The notes: a model not told the origin generated them from the letters alone. Positions 13,238 to 24,660 are shown, counted from the stretch's first letter. The stretch is DNA of 26,927 nucleotides from Basidiobolus ranarum (GCA_040143965.1 JASJQH010007003.1:1-26927); one strand, 5' to 3'. Translations and numbers: made by a program.

Positions 13238-13689
13238 CGGATTAACTTGTTTTATTATTTAATTGGAAGATTTTCTAGATAATTTCCTTTATAGCAAAGT
13301 GATTGCTATTAATTTTAATTTCCATTTATTGGAAGCAATGATAATGATGTTTGATACTATTTTGTTTCGCGTCTCATCCTCGCGTTTTATGTAGTCATAA
13401 ATATTCGTTATTGAGGAAGATGTCTTTGTTGTGTAAGCTCTTTTACAACGCTTTTATTAGTAAATATTTATCCCGACTGCTGTTATGATTTATTGTGCTC
13501 TCACTTGTCCATGACTGAACAAGGCATCTATATAGGTATTTCGTTCCTTATATATGCTGCGTTAGAGTGATTAAATGCTTGGAAGTGAAGGCTGCGGCAA
13601 ATCATTTCATCACGTGAATACAATTGGTGAATTCATAACAGACTTTAAAAACATAGATGTTATTGTTTATGATAATTTCTCTGGAAACG
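13238..13689. other. Intergenic region, SRPK to FIRRM-like gene
   Basis: About 450 bp of AT-rich sequence between two genes on the same strand. No coding or RNA feature is seen. The promoter and first exon of the next gene may reach into it, since that first exon is not settled. Confidence 0.4.
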
Positions 13690-16600
13690 ATGGCTTCATA
13701 TGACTTATTTAGTGGGCGCACCTCGTCAGTTAGAGCTTTTAGTAATCAGAGAAGTATTCGAATGTCGAAAACTCCCCAAGAAATAGAAGTAGAACTTCGA
13801 AGTGGAGCTATCAACCAAGAGCTTTTGGGATGTATTTCAATATCCTTTACCATTAGTTTTATTATAGTTTAAAAAGTAGAAAGGGTATTTTCAACTCCTT
13901 GACTCCTGGAAACAATACTATTTTAGATCGTGATACTCTCACCGAAGAAAAAACTCGAATAATTACAACATTATGTGAGCACTTGAGTGTGAACGCTCCG
14001 ACGCATTTCGTGTTAAATCAAGTTATCGTATCAATAATTCACGAAGTATTAATTATCTTTTCTCTCTTTATACTGACTAGAAAGGTTCTCTAACCCAGTT
14101 TAAACTTTGTTCCCTCGTCTCAGATTTTCGAATTGGCTCAAAACACATTTGAAAACATTGAATCGGCACTTTCGTCCAAGTCTACGGAGGAAATAGAAAT
14201 AATTATGAACTCACTATTGGTAAAGAAATTTACTTATTAAAGTTTAACTTTATATTTCTAATTCAGGTTATACCAGCTTGAATTAGGTTGTGCAGATTTA
14301 TTATCTTTAACCCTGAGTAAGTTGCAAGAGCTAGTAGAATCTGGAAGTCAAAATGCGCAAACAATATTCGACGAGAGTGGATTTCAAAGTGAAAAAGAGC
14401 CCTTCAGTGTTTTCAATACTGTAGTGTTATCATATTGCCATTTTTCACTTGATAAAAGTAAAGTATGTATGATTTTCTAAATTTCAGCAATAAGAGGATT
14501 GAATTAAGTATCGTCTGGTTAGGTAATCATTGGGAAAATATCCAATTGTAATGATTCGGTCATGGAGAATTTAGATCGATGGTATAAGACTACATTTGAC
14601 CTCTTGAAGAACTATTTGCTGTTTCTCCTAGAAAGCTTCTCAAAGCATCCTACACTTTCTCAAAAACCACTGATTTATAGTCGAATCGCCAATGGTATGC
14701 TTTCTTTTTGTTTAATTGACTTGATTATACTATTGATTCTATTGATCTTCCAGCCTGCAATCATCTCATTCCCATTTGTGAAGTTGCCGAGTCTGATTTT
14801 ACCTTACTTAATCTATCATGGAAGCATCTTTCAAAACTTATAGGACAGTTTAAATCACCCATTATGGATGAAATGTTGAAGGTAATATGCTAGTCACATG
14901 CCTTTAAATACCACAATCCTAACGAATATCGATAATTTAGGTCGATGCCATCAATCGTTGTTTGATTAATGGTATACTAGAGCAGTTGAAAGGCATAGAT
15001 GCACTTGTATCCTCCAATGATATAGTAGTACCTCAAGTTAAACGACACGTTACGGTTATCCGGTTTTATTTGTCTCATGTACAAACGCTCGTGAGACTTT
15101 ATGGAGGTGTTCTCTGTAGTTGTCGTGAAGCTATTGAATCATTGCTTACTTGCTTTTTTATTTTGCGGAGTCGCATACCTCCTTCTCCACGTAATAATAC
15201 TCTACCATTACATATCACGACTCTGCTTCGTGAAAACATTTTACCCTCCCTTGATAATATTACTGCTATCATTCTCGTTGGCAAATCGATGTCTGAGGAG
15301 GATAGAGTCAAGCTTATATCCGTGCTTATTGACCCTGCCAATCTCGTCAATACATGTGCCGACATATTCAAAGCTGTTACCAGAGAAGATATTATCTACT
15401 CTAAGATCCAACTGGGTCAGAATCTACTCCAGAATTTCAACGAACTTTCGGAGTCTTCTCAGCACCATTTGTTTCATGATTTGAACCAAACGGGTAACCG
15501 CAGTATTTGTATTCTAAGAAGCTTCCTGGAGCTTGTTGATTGCCTGCCCTTAAGTTATTATATCAATGGCGAAGATCTCAATCCAAATGATACAGTAGCT
15601 GAACATAGCGACGATTTCGGAAATGAGTTTTATCAGCAAATTGTTGTATCACTTGCCACTTTTGTTCACTGTCTGTCGAATCAATTCCCGATTTGGGAGG
15701 TACGATCCTTAGAAATGCTGCTAAGCTCAAGAGGCATCACATCATTAATCATTCTCGATGTGTGGACATACATTGCTCAAGAGTTAAATGAGGCTAGCAA
15801 ATTCAATATTATTAATGTGGTTATGAATCTGGTAATTTTAAAGATAGTCTCTTTTTGATAGACATGTTCTGACCAAATTTCTTAATTTAGATTCCAAGTG
15901 TACATCATATGGATTCAATCACTTTGAATCTCCGTCAATTCCTTGGTAGATTACTTTGCTATTTACAACCGGAGCAAAAGGTACAGTAAATTGGATTTTT
16001 TTCTAATGCTGCAATGCCTAATTGTAGCTGTAGACCACTCTAGGAAATCAACTAGCATCCTCATCCTTCTCCGGCAATACCTCAACTCCTAGTCTTTCTG
16101 CTGATATTCTCAAGATATGGGCGTCAATACCAGTTGACAAAATATTCAACAATTCTCAACAAGTAGTCATTTCAATTTTGCTCATTATATATATATATAT
16201 ATAATTACTGATTCTTGGAATTTCCATAGCTTCAAACAATTTTTAGTAACATCTCTGAGCTTTTTCTGAGTTTGACCAAACTTGTTTCTTCAGACTCTCC
16301 CTACACTACTGAGATGATGCTTACTTTGGTGAGTCGCCTTTTCGTAAACTTGGTGACAAAATACTAATATTGGAATAGTCTCTCACTATAGGTTCAATAA
16401 CGAACCTAATTCATAGTGGCTTAGTTAGAGTCGACCCTTCTACTTCCAGAAAACTGGTGTATGCGTCACTTATCTGCCTGAAAATTTGTGGTGGACCTAA
16501 TCAAGTTCGCAAACTCGAAACTGATAATGAAGCGGTGAAGGTTTGTTAAAGGCTCGATATTTGTATATGCTGTACTCATACTAACCCTCCTTAAGATGTT

Positions 16601-17579
16601 TTCTATTATTGAAGGATTCATTATTTTGTTGACGCAACTGCAACCGCTGGAGCCTAAACTTGTGCTCGAGGTATTATTATAATGGTATATTTACTATGCA
16701 TGCATATTGACTTTAGTTCTTATCATAGACGTTAAATCTTATCACTGAGTGGTTTGTCACCCCATCTATTGTACAAAGCATACCCAAAACCTCCATATGT
16801 CGGTTTATTGGCAAATGTGGCTTGGTAAAATTCCCAGATGTGGGCATGAAGGTAAACTGGAACTTTTGTATTTATTTAAGTCATTAGATGCTCAAAATTT
16901 TTATCATTAATAGGAGCTAGTTGCTGAGAAGCTAGCCAGTCTATGTAGAAATATCTTAGCAAGCGAAAATTGGCTAGTGATTCAAGAGTGCTATACACAG
17001 TTGGTATGATTGTATCTTATCTTCTTTCGTGATATCCCTACTGAATATTTCAACACTTTCCAAAAGGTTTATTTTGCTACTTATGCAACCCATGTCGAAA
17101 TGGTCGAACAAATGATTCCAGAATCTGCACAACCTGCTTTGATAAATTTCGTAGGAAAAGTTCCAGTTTCCCTGGAAGGATGTAATAGTTTTAAAGTAAG
17201 TAACATATTCGTACATATTCACATATCAAGTGAATTTATTTTGAATGGATCAATAATTAACCAATCTATATGTGTACGCATGCGTGTGTAGATTCCTGAT
17301 TATTCAAAATCACCACATCAACAAATCATGACAATTGAAAAGATCATTGAACTCACGAAACATCATCAATCTCTACGTATTGATAAGACTCTAGGAGGTA
17401 CTACTACCAACACTAACGGTTCAAATGGGTATGATACCAACTTATTGACACAAGTCCAGGGATTGAACCTATCATTAGCACAATCCCAACTAAATAACCA
17501 CCATCTACAAAATGATCCTCAATTACTAGAAGAATTTCAAAAATTGAATCGATTTTTGATAGATCTTTTAAAATATTGA
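13690..17579 (+). CDS. FIRRM: FIRRM/FLIP-like protein (C1orf112 family, DUF4487)
   Basis: Large helical-repeat protein. Exons with agreeing phases: 13884-14045, 14124-14219, 14277-14462, 14523-14694, 14754-14881, 14941-15831, 15891-15980, 16034-16162, 16230-16328, 16379-16540, 16596-16670, 16729-16851, 16914-17003, 17067-17195, 17292-17579; they code for 939 aa. A first exon probably begins at ATG 13690 or 13762; a donor at 13789 would join in phase, but this junction is uncertain. Blocks matching remembered human C1orf112 in order: WKHLSKLIGQFKSPI, SHVQTLVRLYGGVL...RIPPSP, ATFVHCLSNQFP...RGITSLIILDVWTYIA, LCRNILASENWLVIQE then FATYATHVEMVEQMIP. In animals and plants this protein partners the AAA+ ATPase FIGNL1 to restrain RAD51/DMC1 filaments. 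Two introns use AAG acceptors. The 891-bp exon is much the longest. Family call is strong, function is inferred. Confidence 0.78.
16187..16203. repeat. (TA)n microsatellite in an intron
   Basis: An uninterrupted run of about eight TA units lies inside the FIRRM-like intron between 16163 and 16229. It is a simple repeat with no sign of function. Confidence 0.8.
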
Positions 17580-17981
17580 TTCGAAGTATTTCCTAAAAAA
17601 TCAGTCATGTAAATAGATTTATTGTTGATTATATTATACTGTGATTCATTTAAAATATATACATCCATTATTTTTCTTGATTCATCTTTATTTGTTTATT
17701 ATTTCGGAGTAGTGTATGCTTTTCTTCTAGCATTTTTCCTTTCGTCTTTCAGGTTATATCAATCTAATTCTATCAAATCTAGATGATTATTTTCATGAAC
17801 TTATCTTGGAATTAAATCTTTTAAATTTTTTCTCGAAATTTTGGAAAAGTATTTTTATATCATCAAAGAGCATAAACATTTTACAAAGAATTAAGATTAA
17901 TTCGATTTTACAGTATATTAATCTCATCATTTCTAAATATTAATTATGAATAGTGGGGGAGAAGTCCACCTATTCATTCAC
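17580..17981. terminator. Convergent 3' region of the FIRRM-like gene and Rad9
   Basis: About 400 bp of very AT-rich sequence between two stop codons that face each other. Both genes must end transcription and polyadenylate here. No coding exon is visible apart from the short last Rad9 exon at its right edge. Confidence 0.45.
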
Positions 17982-20473
17982 TTAAAATAGTGTTTTTACC
18001 TAAATTCAAGTGATTAAAAGAAAGTTTTCAGTTAACCGTTAGAAAAGTAAAGGATATCGTAAAATTAGTAAATACCCGTTTCTTAGGTGGTGTGGAGGCG
18101 ATCTCTTCGTCACTATGTGAATCATCACTTTGATCCGGGGTCTTAGGAATGCTATTATTGAGGGAAGGCATTGCAATATCTCGAGAAGAGACATTTGTTG
18201 GACGTGATGTATGAGCAGTTGCGACGGAAGCAAATGGGAATCCTTGATTGGTAGCGATAGAAGGGGCCTCCATAGATGAATTAGCAAAGAATGGCAGCTT
18301 TAAGTTAATGTTACCTATGGGCTGGCTATTTTCCACACTTTCACCGTGCTGTATGAAGAGTGGTTCTTCCGCCAGTGCGCTAGGTTGACTAGTTTCGAGT
18401 GAGAAATCATGTGGTTGATTCACAAATAAAGGTTCCTGTCTTTCGTCTCCAATTGTATTGGAGGTCAAAGAAGAGTGAAGGTTTGACGAGCTAGTCACTT
18501 TCTCAGAAGGGTTTCCAATGATTTTTGAATTGTTATATGAGCCTTGTAGTTGTGATATTTGCTTATCAAATTTGCTTTTGAAAAACAATTTTTCGACCGG
18601 TTGAGTTCCGTTCTCATTCCTTGATCTATCTAGACTCACGTCTTTTAACCGAGAGAACGAAGTTTCCTCTGGTGCAACTACAAAGTCCTCTGGTCGTTGA
18701 TAAGTCGAGTGATCACTCATCTTACGGCTATTTGTGGGATTTCCGTCAATTGATGGGCTGCCGGTTGATGAATTCACAAATGAACGAGATTTATCCTTCG
18801 AGGTGGTAGGATCTAAGCGTGCTCGTCCACCGAGAGCTTGTGCAATGTCTGGAGACGAGGTGGCTTGAGATATAGTTCCCATCTTATGTATCAAGCTATC
18901 TACATTATTCACTATATTAGCATTAACAGGGGTCCAAGGTGTTACAGGGTTTGTGTTCTTTGAAATGGATGGAGTGCCCAACGATAAATGAGCTGAAGAT
19001 TCAGCATCATGAAAAGCAGAACTTGAGGGACTTTGAAGCATCGAGTTGCCAATACCATGCGGCGTTGGTTGAGTATAAGCAGGCGATTGTCTGTATGATG
19101 TTGTCATACCAGAGTTGGTTTGTGAAGAAAGGTGATCTGTTAGTGTAGCCAAGACGAATTCTCCAAATACGGCATCGGCAAGTTGAGCAGAAAGCAGCAA
19201 TGGTCTAGTAGATAGAATTAGGATCAATTGAACCATTCAACAGTCACTTCAAAAGACATACTTTCCACCGCTCTCAAAATGAGCAATCACTGAAGTGCTC
19301 ATACTTTCAGCAAACGACACAATGGCCTAACAACATAGATAAATGTCTTGTTCGAGAAAGTATGTTTTACGAAGTCCTGGTTACCTTAAATTCTTTTAGA
19401 TTAAAGGTCATCTCAGCATCTCCAGTAACTTCGTACAAGTCAAATTCATCACTCTCTGATATGATTTCTGTTTGTAATCCTCTTCTAAATTCATCTATTT
19501 TACCAGAATTATTAATCGTTGTTAATTAGGAAGATATTTTAACATCAGCAAGGACCTCGTTTTCCGTTTTCATCCGTTATTTGTTGAATTTCTTCCGTGA
19601 AACTTTTCATTCTGATGACGTTTGGCTCACATTCTAAGGTAATCTCCTCTAATTTATGATGGAAATGAAAAATCCATCCCGCCAAAACTTTAGGTGAGGC
19701 AACCCAACGATTCCGGAAATCTGCTTTAGAATAAAGAGCATGTAGAGGCTCGCATGGTTCATAAAATAATTTGTACGTCTTTACAATTCCTACAAACATC
19801 AAAAATAAATTCTTAACCGAGCAAAATAGGATAGGAATATGTAAAAGCTATAAACCATATTTGCAAAACATTTGAATAACCAATCGACATTCATCACCAT
19901 CATTAACACCCTCTTCTAGCCGAAGTTCGCATTTTTCGACCGTTTTATCCAAGTTATTTCGCTTACGAAATATGGAAACCATAGACTTCGTCACCAGATA
20001 AATTTACAAATCTAAGCATTGTGGAAGAATCTATTGGCTACAATAATCAATCTGTACCTTAGCTAATACTCGACATTTCACCAAAACCTCTTTATCCCCG
20101 TTATCCTGCTCCACATTCAGTTTATATTCATCAAAAAATTTACTACTACAAGAGAAATTGCCGAATGCGGAGCGAGAGGAATTGATAGTAGTTAAGACGA
20201 GCTAAGAATATAAAATAGTTGAGTTGACCTTTAGTCGATGTTCTTATTCTACCAAATGACACCAAATCTAGATGCGCTTTTAAGAAGTTTACCTTGTTAC
20301 GACGTGCTTCCAGGTTAAGATCTTCACCAATGCGAGATAAACAATGTAATATCTTGTAAAAAGCTATCTGACGGTCAAAATCAACACAGTGGTATTTAAA
20401 ATAAAGGGATATACGTTGGGTAATTACGTTTTAATGAGACTGCTGGTATCACTGCGTGTAATTTGGTACCCAT
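17982..20473 (-). CDS. rad9: Rad9, subunit of the 9-1-1 DNA damage checkpoint clamp
   Basis: PCNA-like subunit of Rad9-Rad1-Hus1, loaded at damaged DNA by Rad17-RFC to activate ATR/Rad3. Exons on the minus strand: 20473-20429 (end uncertain), 20367-20293, 20201-20058, 19985-19856, 19789-19556, 19494-19385, 19326-19262, 19204-18076, 17999-17982; about 649 aa. Family landmarks in order: HAVIPAVSLK, LSRIGEDLNLEA, TTINSSRSAF, FRKRNNLDKTVEKCEL, CKYGIVKTYKL, FNLKEFKAIVSFAES and GEFVLATL, closing the second PCNA fold. The long next part is a Ser/Thr/Asn-rich disordered tail of about 350 residues, and the last exon gives a KKRVKTLF end like the basic end of other Rad9 proteins. The first intron does not join in phase with the obvious donor. 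The 19986 acceptor is AAG. Confidence 0.9.
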
Positions 20474-21546
20474 GAGAAAGACGGGACTCTCTTGGTGTTT
20501 ATGTACTAGGTTAAAGTTCGATGATTTGTTCGCGTTGAAAAGATATAAATATCCTTTATTTACTCTCTCAGTGAATGGCTAATCAATCACCAACATTCAA
20601 TCATAAATTTGATAAGATCCTTAGTCTCATTAAATTGCGGCATGGCTCTACTATAATTTCAGAAGAATCATAATCATCGATTTCCTAGAATGTAACACTC
20701 ATATATATGTATGCATTGAGAGAAAGTTGTAAGGTTAAAAATTCAACATGAGATAAAATAAAATTGAAGAGCTACGGTGGCGTATCCAATAAAGAAGAGC
20801 CAAAAGTGCTTAATAAACCTCAGACTTGCTTCTATATTTCTTAACAAGTAACATCCAACTAGCACTACAACAACGAAGATCTACCATAATATGGAGTTCT
20901 CACTCGTGAACCAACGATTCCCGCAAACAATGGTAAATAAATAATTTACTCAGCCAGAATATTTCAAACAAATATAAAGCCAGCCTGGTCGTATAATATA
21001 ACCGCACAGTATTACTGCTAGTAGAGATGAGAAAAACGCAGCAGAGATCCGAGAAAAATGGTTCACTGAATTCACGGTCCCAGTGTCAAAAATCTAGGCA
21101 ATGGTTGAAAGATTTCCAAAGACAAATTTGGAAATTCCAGTCCAACTGATTACGATAATTTCTTTCGTTGGTGGAAAGTAAAAATGGAATGAAAAGCATG
21201 ATTATAAGCCTCAAATCAACCATACAATTATCCAGTTGAGAATGCATTCAGTTTGGTTAGTTTTCGAATAGTAGTCAATTCATTTGAATTGCCTGGATAT
21301 ACATTGTTAACAATCCCTCAGTGTTGAGCCAATAAAACTATCAGAGATGCATATTTTCAAATGATTCTTTTTAGAATCCTTACTACATCTGGATGGTGAG
21401 TTCAGGGTACATAGCTGGACCAGAAAGAGAGCAAGAGAGATGCGGGTACTGCTTTCTAAAGCCAGTTCACACTATAAAGACCATGGGGTTTTCTTCACAA
21501 AATTCATAATCTACATCTATAGTTCGACAGCAACAACAATACAATC
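20474..21546. promoter_or_regulatory. Divergent promoter region, Rad9 and expansin-like gene
   Basis: 1073 bp, AT-rich, with no credible coding exon on either strand. The right end carries the TATA box of the expansin-like gene. Nothing else is recognisable. It marks the change from the compact housekeeping block to the transposon-bearing flank. Confidence 0.45.
21472..21479 (+). promoter_or_regulatory. TATA box of the expansin-like gene
   Basis: CTATAAAG lies 67 bp before the ATG at 21547, followed by an A/C-rich leader (CAGCAACAACAATACAATC just before the start). This is the layout of a strongly expressed, inducible fungal gene. Confidence 0.6.
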
Positions 21547-22299
21547 ATGACTGCTTTCAGATATATCTCTGCCTTGGCTACTCTTTTCGCCCTTTCTCAG
21601 GTATCTACCGCTCCTGTTCAAAATGAAGGTGGTAGTCTTTTCAGTAAACGTGGATCTTTCTCCGGGGATGGCACATACTACAATCCCGGTCTTGGCTCTT
21701 GTGAGGTAGTTTCCGGCCCCACTCAGTTGATTGCCGCCTTGAACGCCCCACAATTCGGTTCTTACCCTCGTCCACGAAACAGTCCCGCATGCTTTAGTTG
21801 TGCTATGGTTCATGGCCCTAAAGGAAGTGTAAAAGTTCAAATTGTTGATACTTGCCCATCCTGTAAGGAGGGGGATCTTGACCTTAGTCCATCAGCTTTT
21901 GAACATATTGCTGATTTGGCTCAAGGGCGTGTTCATATCACATGGAACTATGTTACATGTGGTGACGCAACAACCAACACTAGCAACGACAATAGCAGCA
22001 CCATTAGCAGCGCTACCAGTAACACAATTGCTAGTACTTCAGTCAAAAGCTCTCCCACTACTAGCTACAACACAGATAGCAGAAAAAGCAAGCAAAACAA
22101 GCCTAGCATAATACTCACGAAAGATAGCTCTACATCCAACAAAAGCGACACAAGTTGCAGCTTTGAAAGGAGATGTGTCAATCCCGGGCAATCTGGTGAA
22201 TTTGAGACCTGTGTTAATGGGAGCATAGATCTACAAATGTGTGCCGAAGGTACCGTCTGTAAGGCCGATAGTGGAGATATAGTTTGTACCTGGGCCTAA
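21547..22299 (+). CDS. Secreted expansin-like protein (double-psi beta-barrel) with Cys-rich tail
   Basis: Single-exon, 250 aa. Residues 1-21 form a signal peptide (hydrophobic core LATLFALSQ, cleavage near STA-PV), followed by a possible Kex2 site at SKR (about residue 35). Residues about 37-138 match the RlpA/expansin-type double-psi beta-barrel: GDGTYYNPGLGSCE at the start, then FSCAMVHGPKGSVKVQIVDTCPSC, LDLSPSAFEHIAD, and a closing HITWNYVTCG. The Asp of VDTCP is present, as in barwin-like and loosenin-type folds. A Ser/Thr/Asn-rich linker (about 140-200), likely O-glycosylated, leads to a six-cysteine C-terminal module (CSFERRCVNPGQ...CVNGS...CAEGTVC...IVC) that resembles the CBM19-like tails of fungal wall proteins. 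Such proteins bind or loosen wall polysaccharides; the substrate cannot be told. It sits next to transposon remains. Confidence 0.88.
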   Translation: MTAFRYISALATLFALSQVSTAPVQNEGGSLFSKRGSFSGDGTYYNPGLGSCEVVSGPTQLIAALNAPQFGSYPRPRNSPACFSCAMVHGPKGSVKVQIVDTCPSCKEGDLDLSPSAFEHIADLAQGRVHITWNYVTCGDATTNTSNDNSSTISSATSNTIASTSVKSSPTTSYNTDSRKSKQNKPSIILTKDSSTSNKSDTSCSFERRCVNPGQSGEFETCVNGSIDLQMCAEGTVCKADSGDIVCTWA

Positions 22300-22355
22300 A
22301 GTAGGAATTAATCCAGCGGGTCTGATTATTTTTTATGATATTATTTATGACTAGA

Positions 22356-22423
22356 GAAGCTCGATATTTATAACTATAGAAGTTCGATGTTATACAATCA
22401 AATAGAAGCTCAATATTATACGC
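22356..22423 (+). repeat. Three imperfect short repeats 3' of the expansin-like gene
   Basis: Three related segments of about 17 bp, beginning GAAGCTCGAT (22356), GAAGTTCGAT (22379) and GAAGCTCAAT (22405), lie 23 and 26 bp apart. Each is followed by an AT-rich TATTATA-like stretch. They fall in the probable 3' untranslated region; function unknown. Confidence 0.6.
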
Positions 22424-22510
22424 ACAATACAAATTAAAATACTATATTATACATGAATATTCCTCATTGCTGTTATTATTGAGTACATTGGGAGTTGAGG
22501 TTAGCATTGG

Positions 22511-22585
22511 CTTTTTAACGTACAGTAATACTTTTTAACGTACAGTAATACTTTTTAACGTACAGTAATACTTTTTAACGTACAG
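22511..22585. repeat. 20-bp tandem repeat, 3.75 copies
   Basis: The unit CTTTTTAACGTACAGTAATA is repeated three times without change and followed by 15 bp of a fourth copy. The identity of the copies shows recent expansion. It does not look like a telomere repeat and has no spacers, so it is not a CRISPR array. Confidence 0.95.
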
Positions 22586-23036
22586 AAACAAACAGATCAG
22601 ACGTATAGCGACAAACAGTTTGTCACGCAAGTTACTGCATATTAACCTCCTCAGTGAGTGTTCTATTACAAAGTTAGTTGTAGCATCTTTGCCATTCATT
22701 TTTTGAATTCATTTCATATATGATACTTAACTGTGGTGAGTATTAGTTAAATCGAGTTCTGATTGTCCAATATTTTTTTGTATGAATAGCCATGATAATG
22801 AAATATTCAATATACTCAGTATATTTTGCTTCTTTCGACAATGTCAAGGTTTGTGAGTCTCGACAACAGTGCTAACCAGGTTCAATTGCAAGGTCTGAAG
22901 CTACAGCCGCAATATTATTTTCATTAGTTACACTAACGCACATGCCCGATTCATTTTTGTTGCATGGATGTTTCAAATGACTAATCTCGGTATTCGTTCC
23001 ATGATCCAACTTCCAGTTATCATAGTCTAGGCAAGT
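22586..23036. other. AT-rich spacer
   Basis: About 450 bp with no gene, RNA or repeat that I can support. It separates the tandem repeat from the first retroelement-like segment. Confidence 0.4.
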
Positions 23037-23074
23037 ATGAGCTGCTATACCCAGCTGAGATATCAGTCATACAT

Positions 23075-23460
23075 TCAGTATACAATACTTACTCGATCCT
23101 CTATTTTTTGGTTATTATCATGTTTTACCCATACTGCTTCACTCACTTGGGTTAAAGCATATGACATGATCTTATTATTTTCTTCCACCAAGGTTAATTG
23201 GAGTGTATCAGCCTGGGGCAGTATTAGAGGTGTGGCTATATCATAAGTTATATGATATAAATGGGTGAGTTCTTGGAATTTCCAACTCTCCAGTATTGGC
23301 ACACATACCTCTCCAGCATCTGTATGAAATCCCTCCTTTTCCTTGCCTTTGGCCCAGCAGGGAAGTGGTGTTGGTGCTGGTGCAGGGTCAGTTACCAATA
23401 TTTGCTCAGATAATGGTGGTATCTTTTTTACATTCTTGTTTCTATTGAAATTAGCATTGC
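23075..23460 (-). mobile_element. Unassigned coding remnant, probably of a mobile element
   Basis: A stretch of the minus strand keeps protein-like composition, with a proline-rich start (TDPAPAPTPLPCWAKG) and later LPQADTLQLTLVEENNKI. It is flanked by retroelement-like sequence and has no promoter or intron features of the host genes. I cannot name the family; a structural-protein region of an old retroelement is one option. It looks broken. Confidence 0.3.
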
Positions 23461-24056
23461 ATAAGCACCTATATAGTCAAATATAGCCATATATAGTTTA
23501 GTATATAGTTCTCTTATATTAGACTAAGATATTGCCCATTATTGTCAATCTGTATTTACTTCATAAATTTTTACCAGCTTAGAAGTTCTCAGATATATAG
23601 ATTTTTCAAAATAATGCTAGATACCCCAAACTTAGCACACATGTTACTGGGACCTCTCTTAACACATTCCTCATGTTAGTTTTCCTACATCCTAATAAAA
23701 GTATAAAAGTCAACTTTCTACACAATGAATCACTAAGTGAAGACTGCCAATTTCTCTAATTCTCCAAACCACTTCCAACAGGCTCTCAAATACTTTAACA
23801 CTAGCAGGACTATCATAAAAATGGCATGATCAACAATAAAAGCACAAAGTTTGTCTCATAATTTTTGAGCAGAAACTATTGTTACAGCTATATATCTGAT
23901 TAATTGGAGTTATAGTAGAAGTAGTCCAAACTGAGCACCATAGTAGGCTTGATATGAAGTTAAATCTGATGTAGAACATTTGAGAATCTTTGGATATTTT
24001 GTTTATGTCAAAATTATGAACAAAAACTAGTCTAAATTTGATCCAAAAAGTAAGAA

Positions 24057-24660
24057 ATGAATGTTTCCAGGTTATTGTACTCAAACCAAGGCCACATATT
24101 CTCTGACACCAAAGCTTCAAAGCTAAACAAGTCCAAAGATATTGTATATGATGAAAATGAAATATCTTCACCCAAAAAGATCTCAGATCATAATAAAATC
24201 AATTTTCTCCTGAACCAATCATTTAAATTGATTCAAACAAGATAAATGAAGAAAAAGCATTCCTGTGAATCATTCTAACAAGATTCAGGCTACTAAAGTG
24301 CTCAATATAATGCTAGAAGCTGTAGTACCTATATCCAAAATTAGGAGATCAAATCAGATTGGAATTAGACAAGATTACTATATCAATGAATCCCAAAATT
24401 GCACCTATGACTGCATAGCTCAAGTATATGAGCCTCAGACTGTAAAAGAGGCCCTGAATAACCTTCACACACAATTTTGGAGATCTGCCATGGCTGATAA
24501 GTACCAGGCATTGATTGATAATTAAACTTGGATTTTACTAATTCACCAGATGATCATATATCAATTGGCTGTACACAGGTGTTTACAGTTAAATACATTT
24601 CTGATAGCAATATAGAACCCTAACAGAAACTTGAGGATTTTTATCATAGGAAAACCATCA
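24057..24660 (+). mobile_element. Ty1/copia-type pol remnant (start of reverse transcriptase)
   Basis: The translated plus strand shows the region just before and into the copia reverse transcriptase domain: the block PQTVKEALNN then FWRSAMADKYQALIDN matches the family pattern (proteins of this group read about W..AM..E..ALI.N.TW). The upstream part is a Lys/Ser/Asn-rich linker of the type that follows integrase. The element is broken, with several disruptions across the stretch, and only a small fraction of a full pol is recognisable. Age is uncertain; moderate to old. No gag, protease or complete integrase was recognised nearby. Confidence 0.6.

Noticed and set aside
13690-17579. Importin-beta/transportin-3 type nuclear import receptor.
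   Set aside because: Only general helical-repeat resemblance; the conserved blocks fit the C1orf112 family in order.
21517-21840. Open frame on the minus strand over the expansin-like gene.
   Set aside because: It is antisense to a gene with signal peptide, domain structure and promoter, and its own product has no recognisable features.
22511-22585. CRISPR array or telomere-like repeat.
   Set aside because: Copies are directly adjacent with no spacers, and the unit is not a telomere repeat; the host is a eukaryote.
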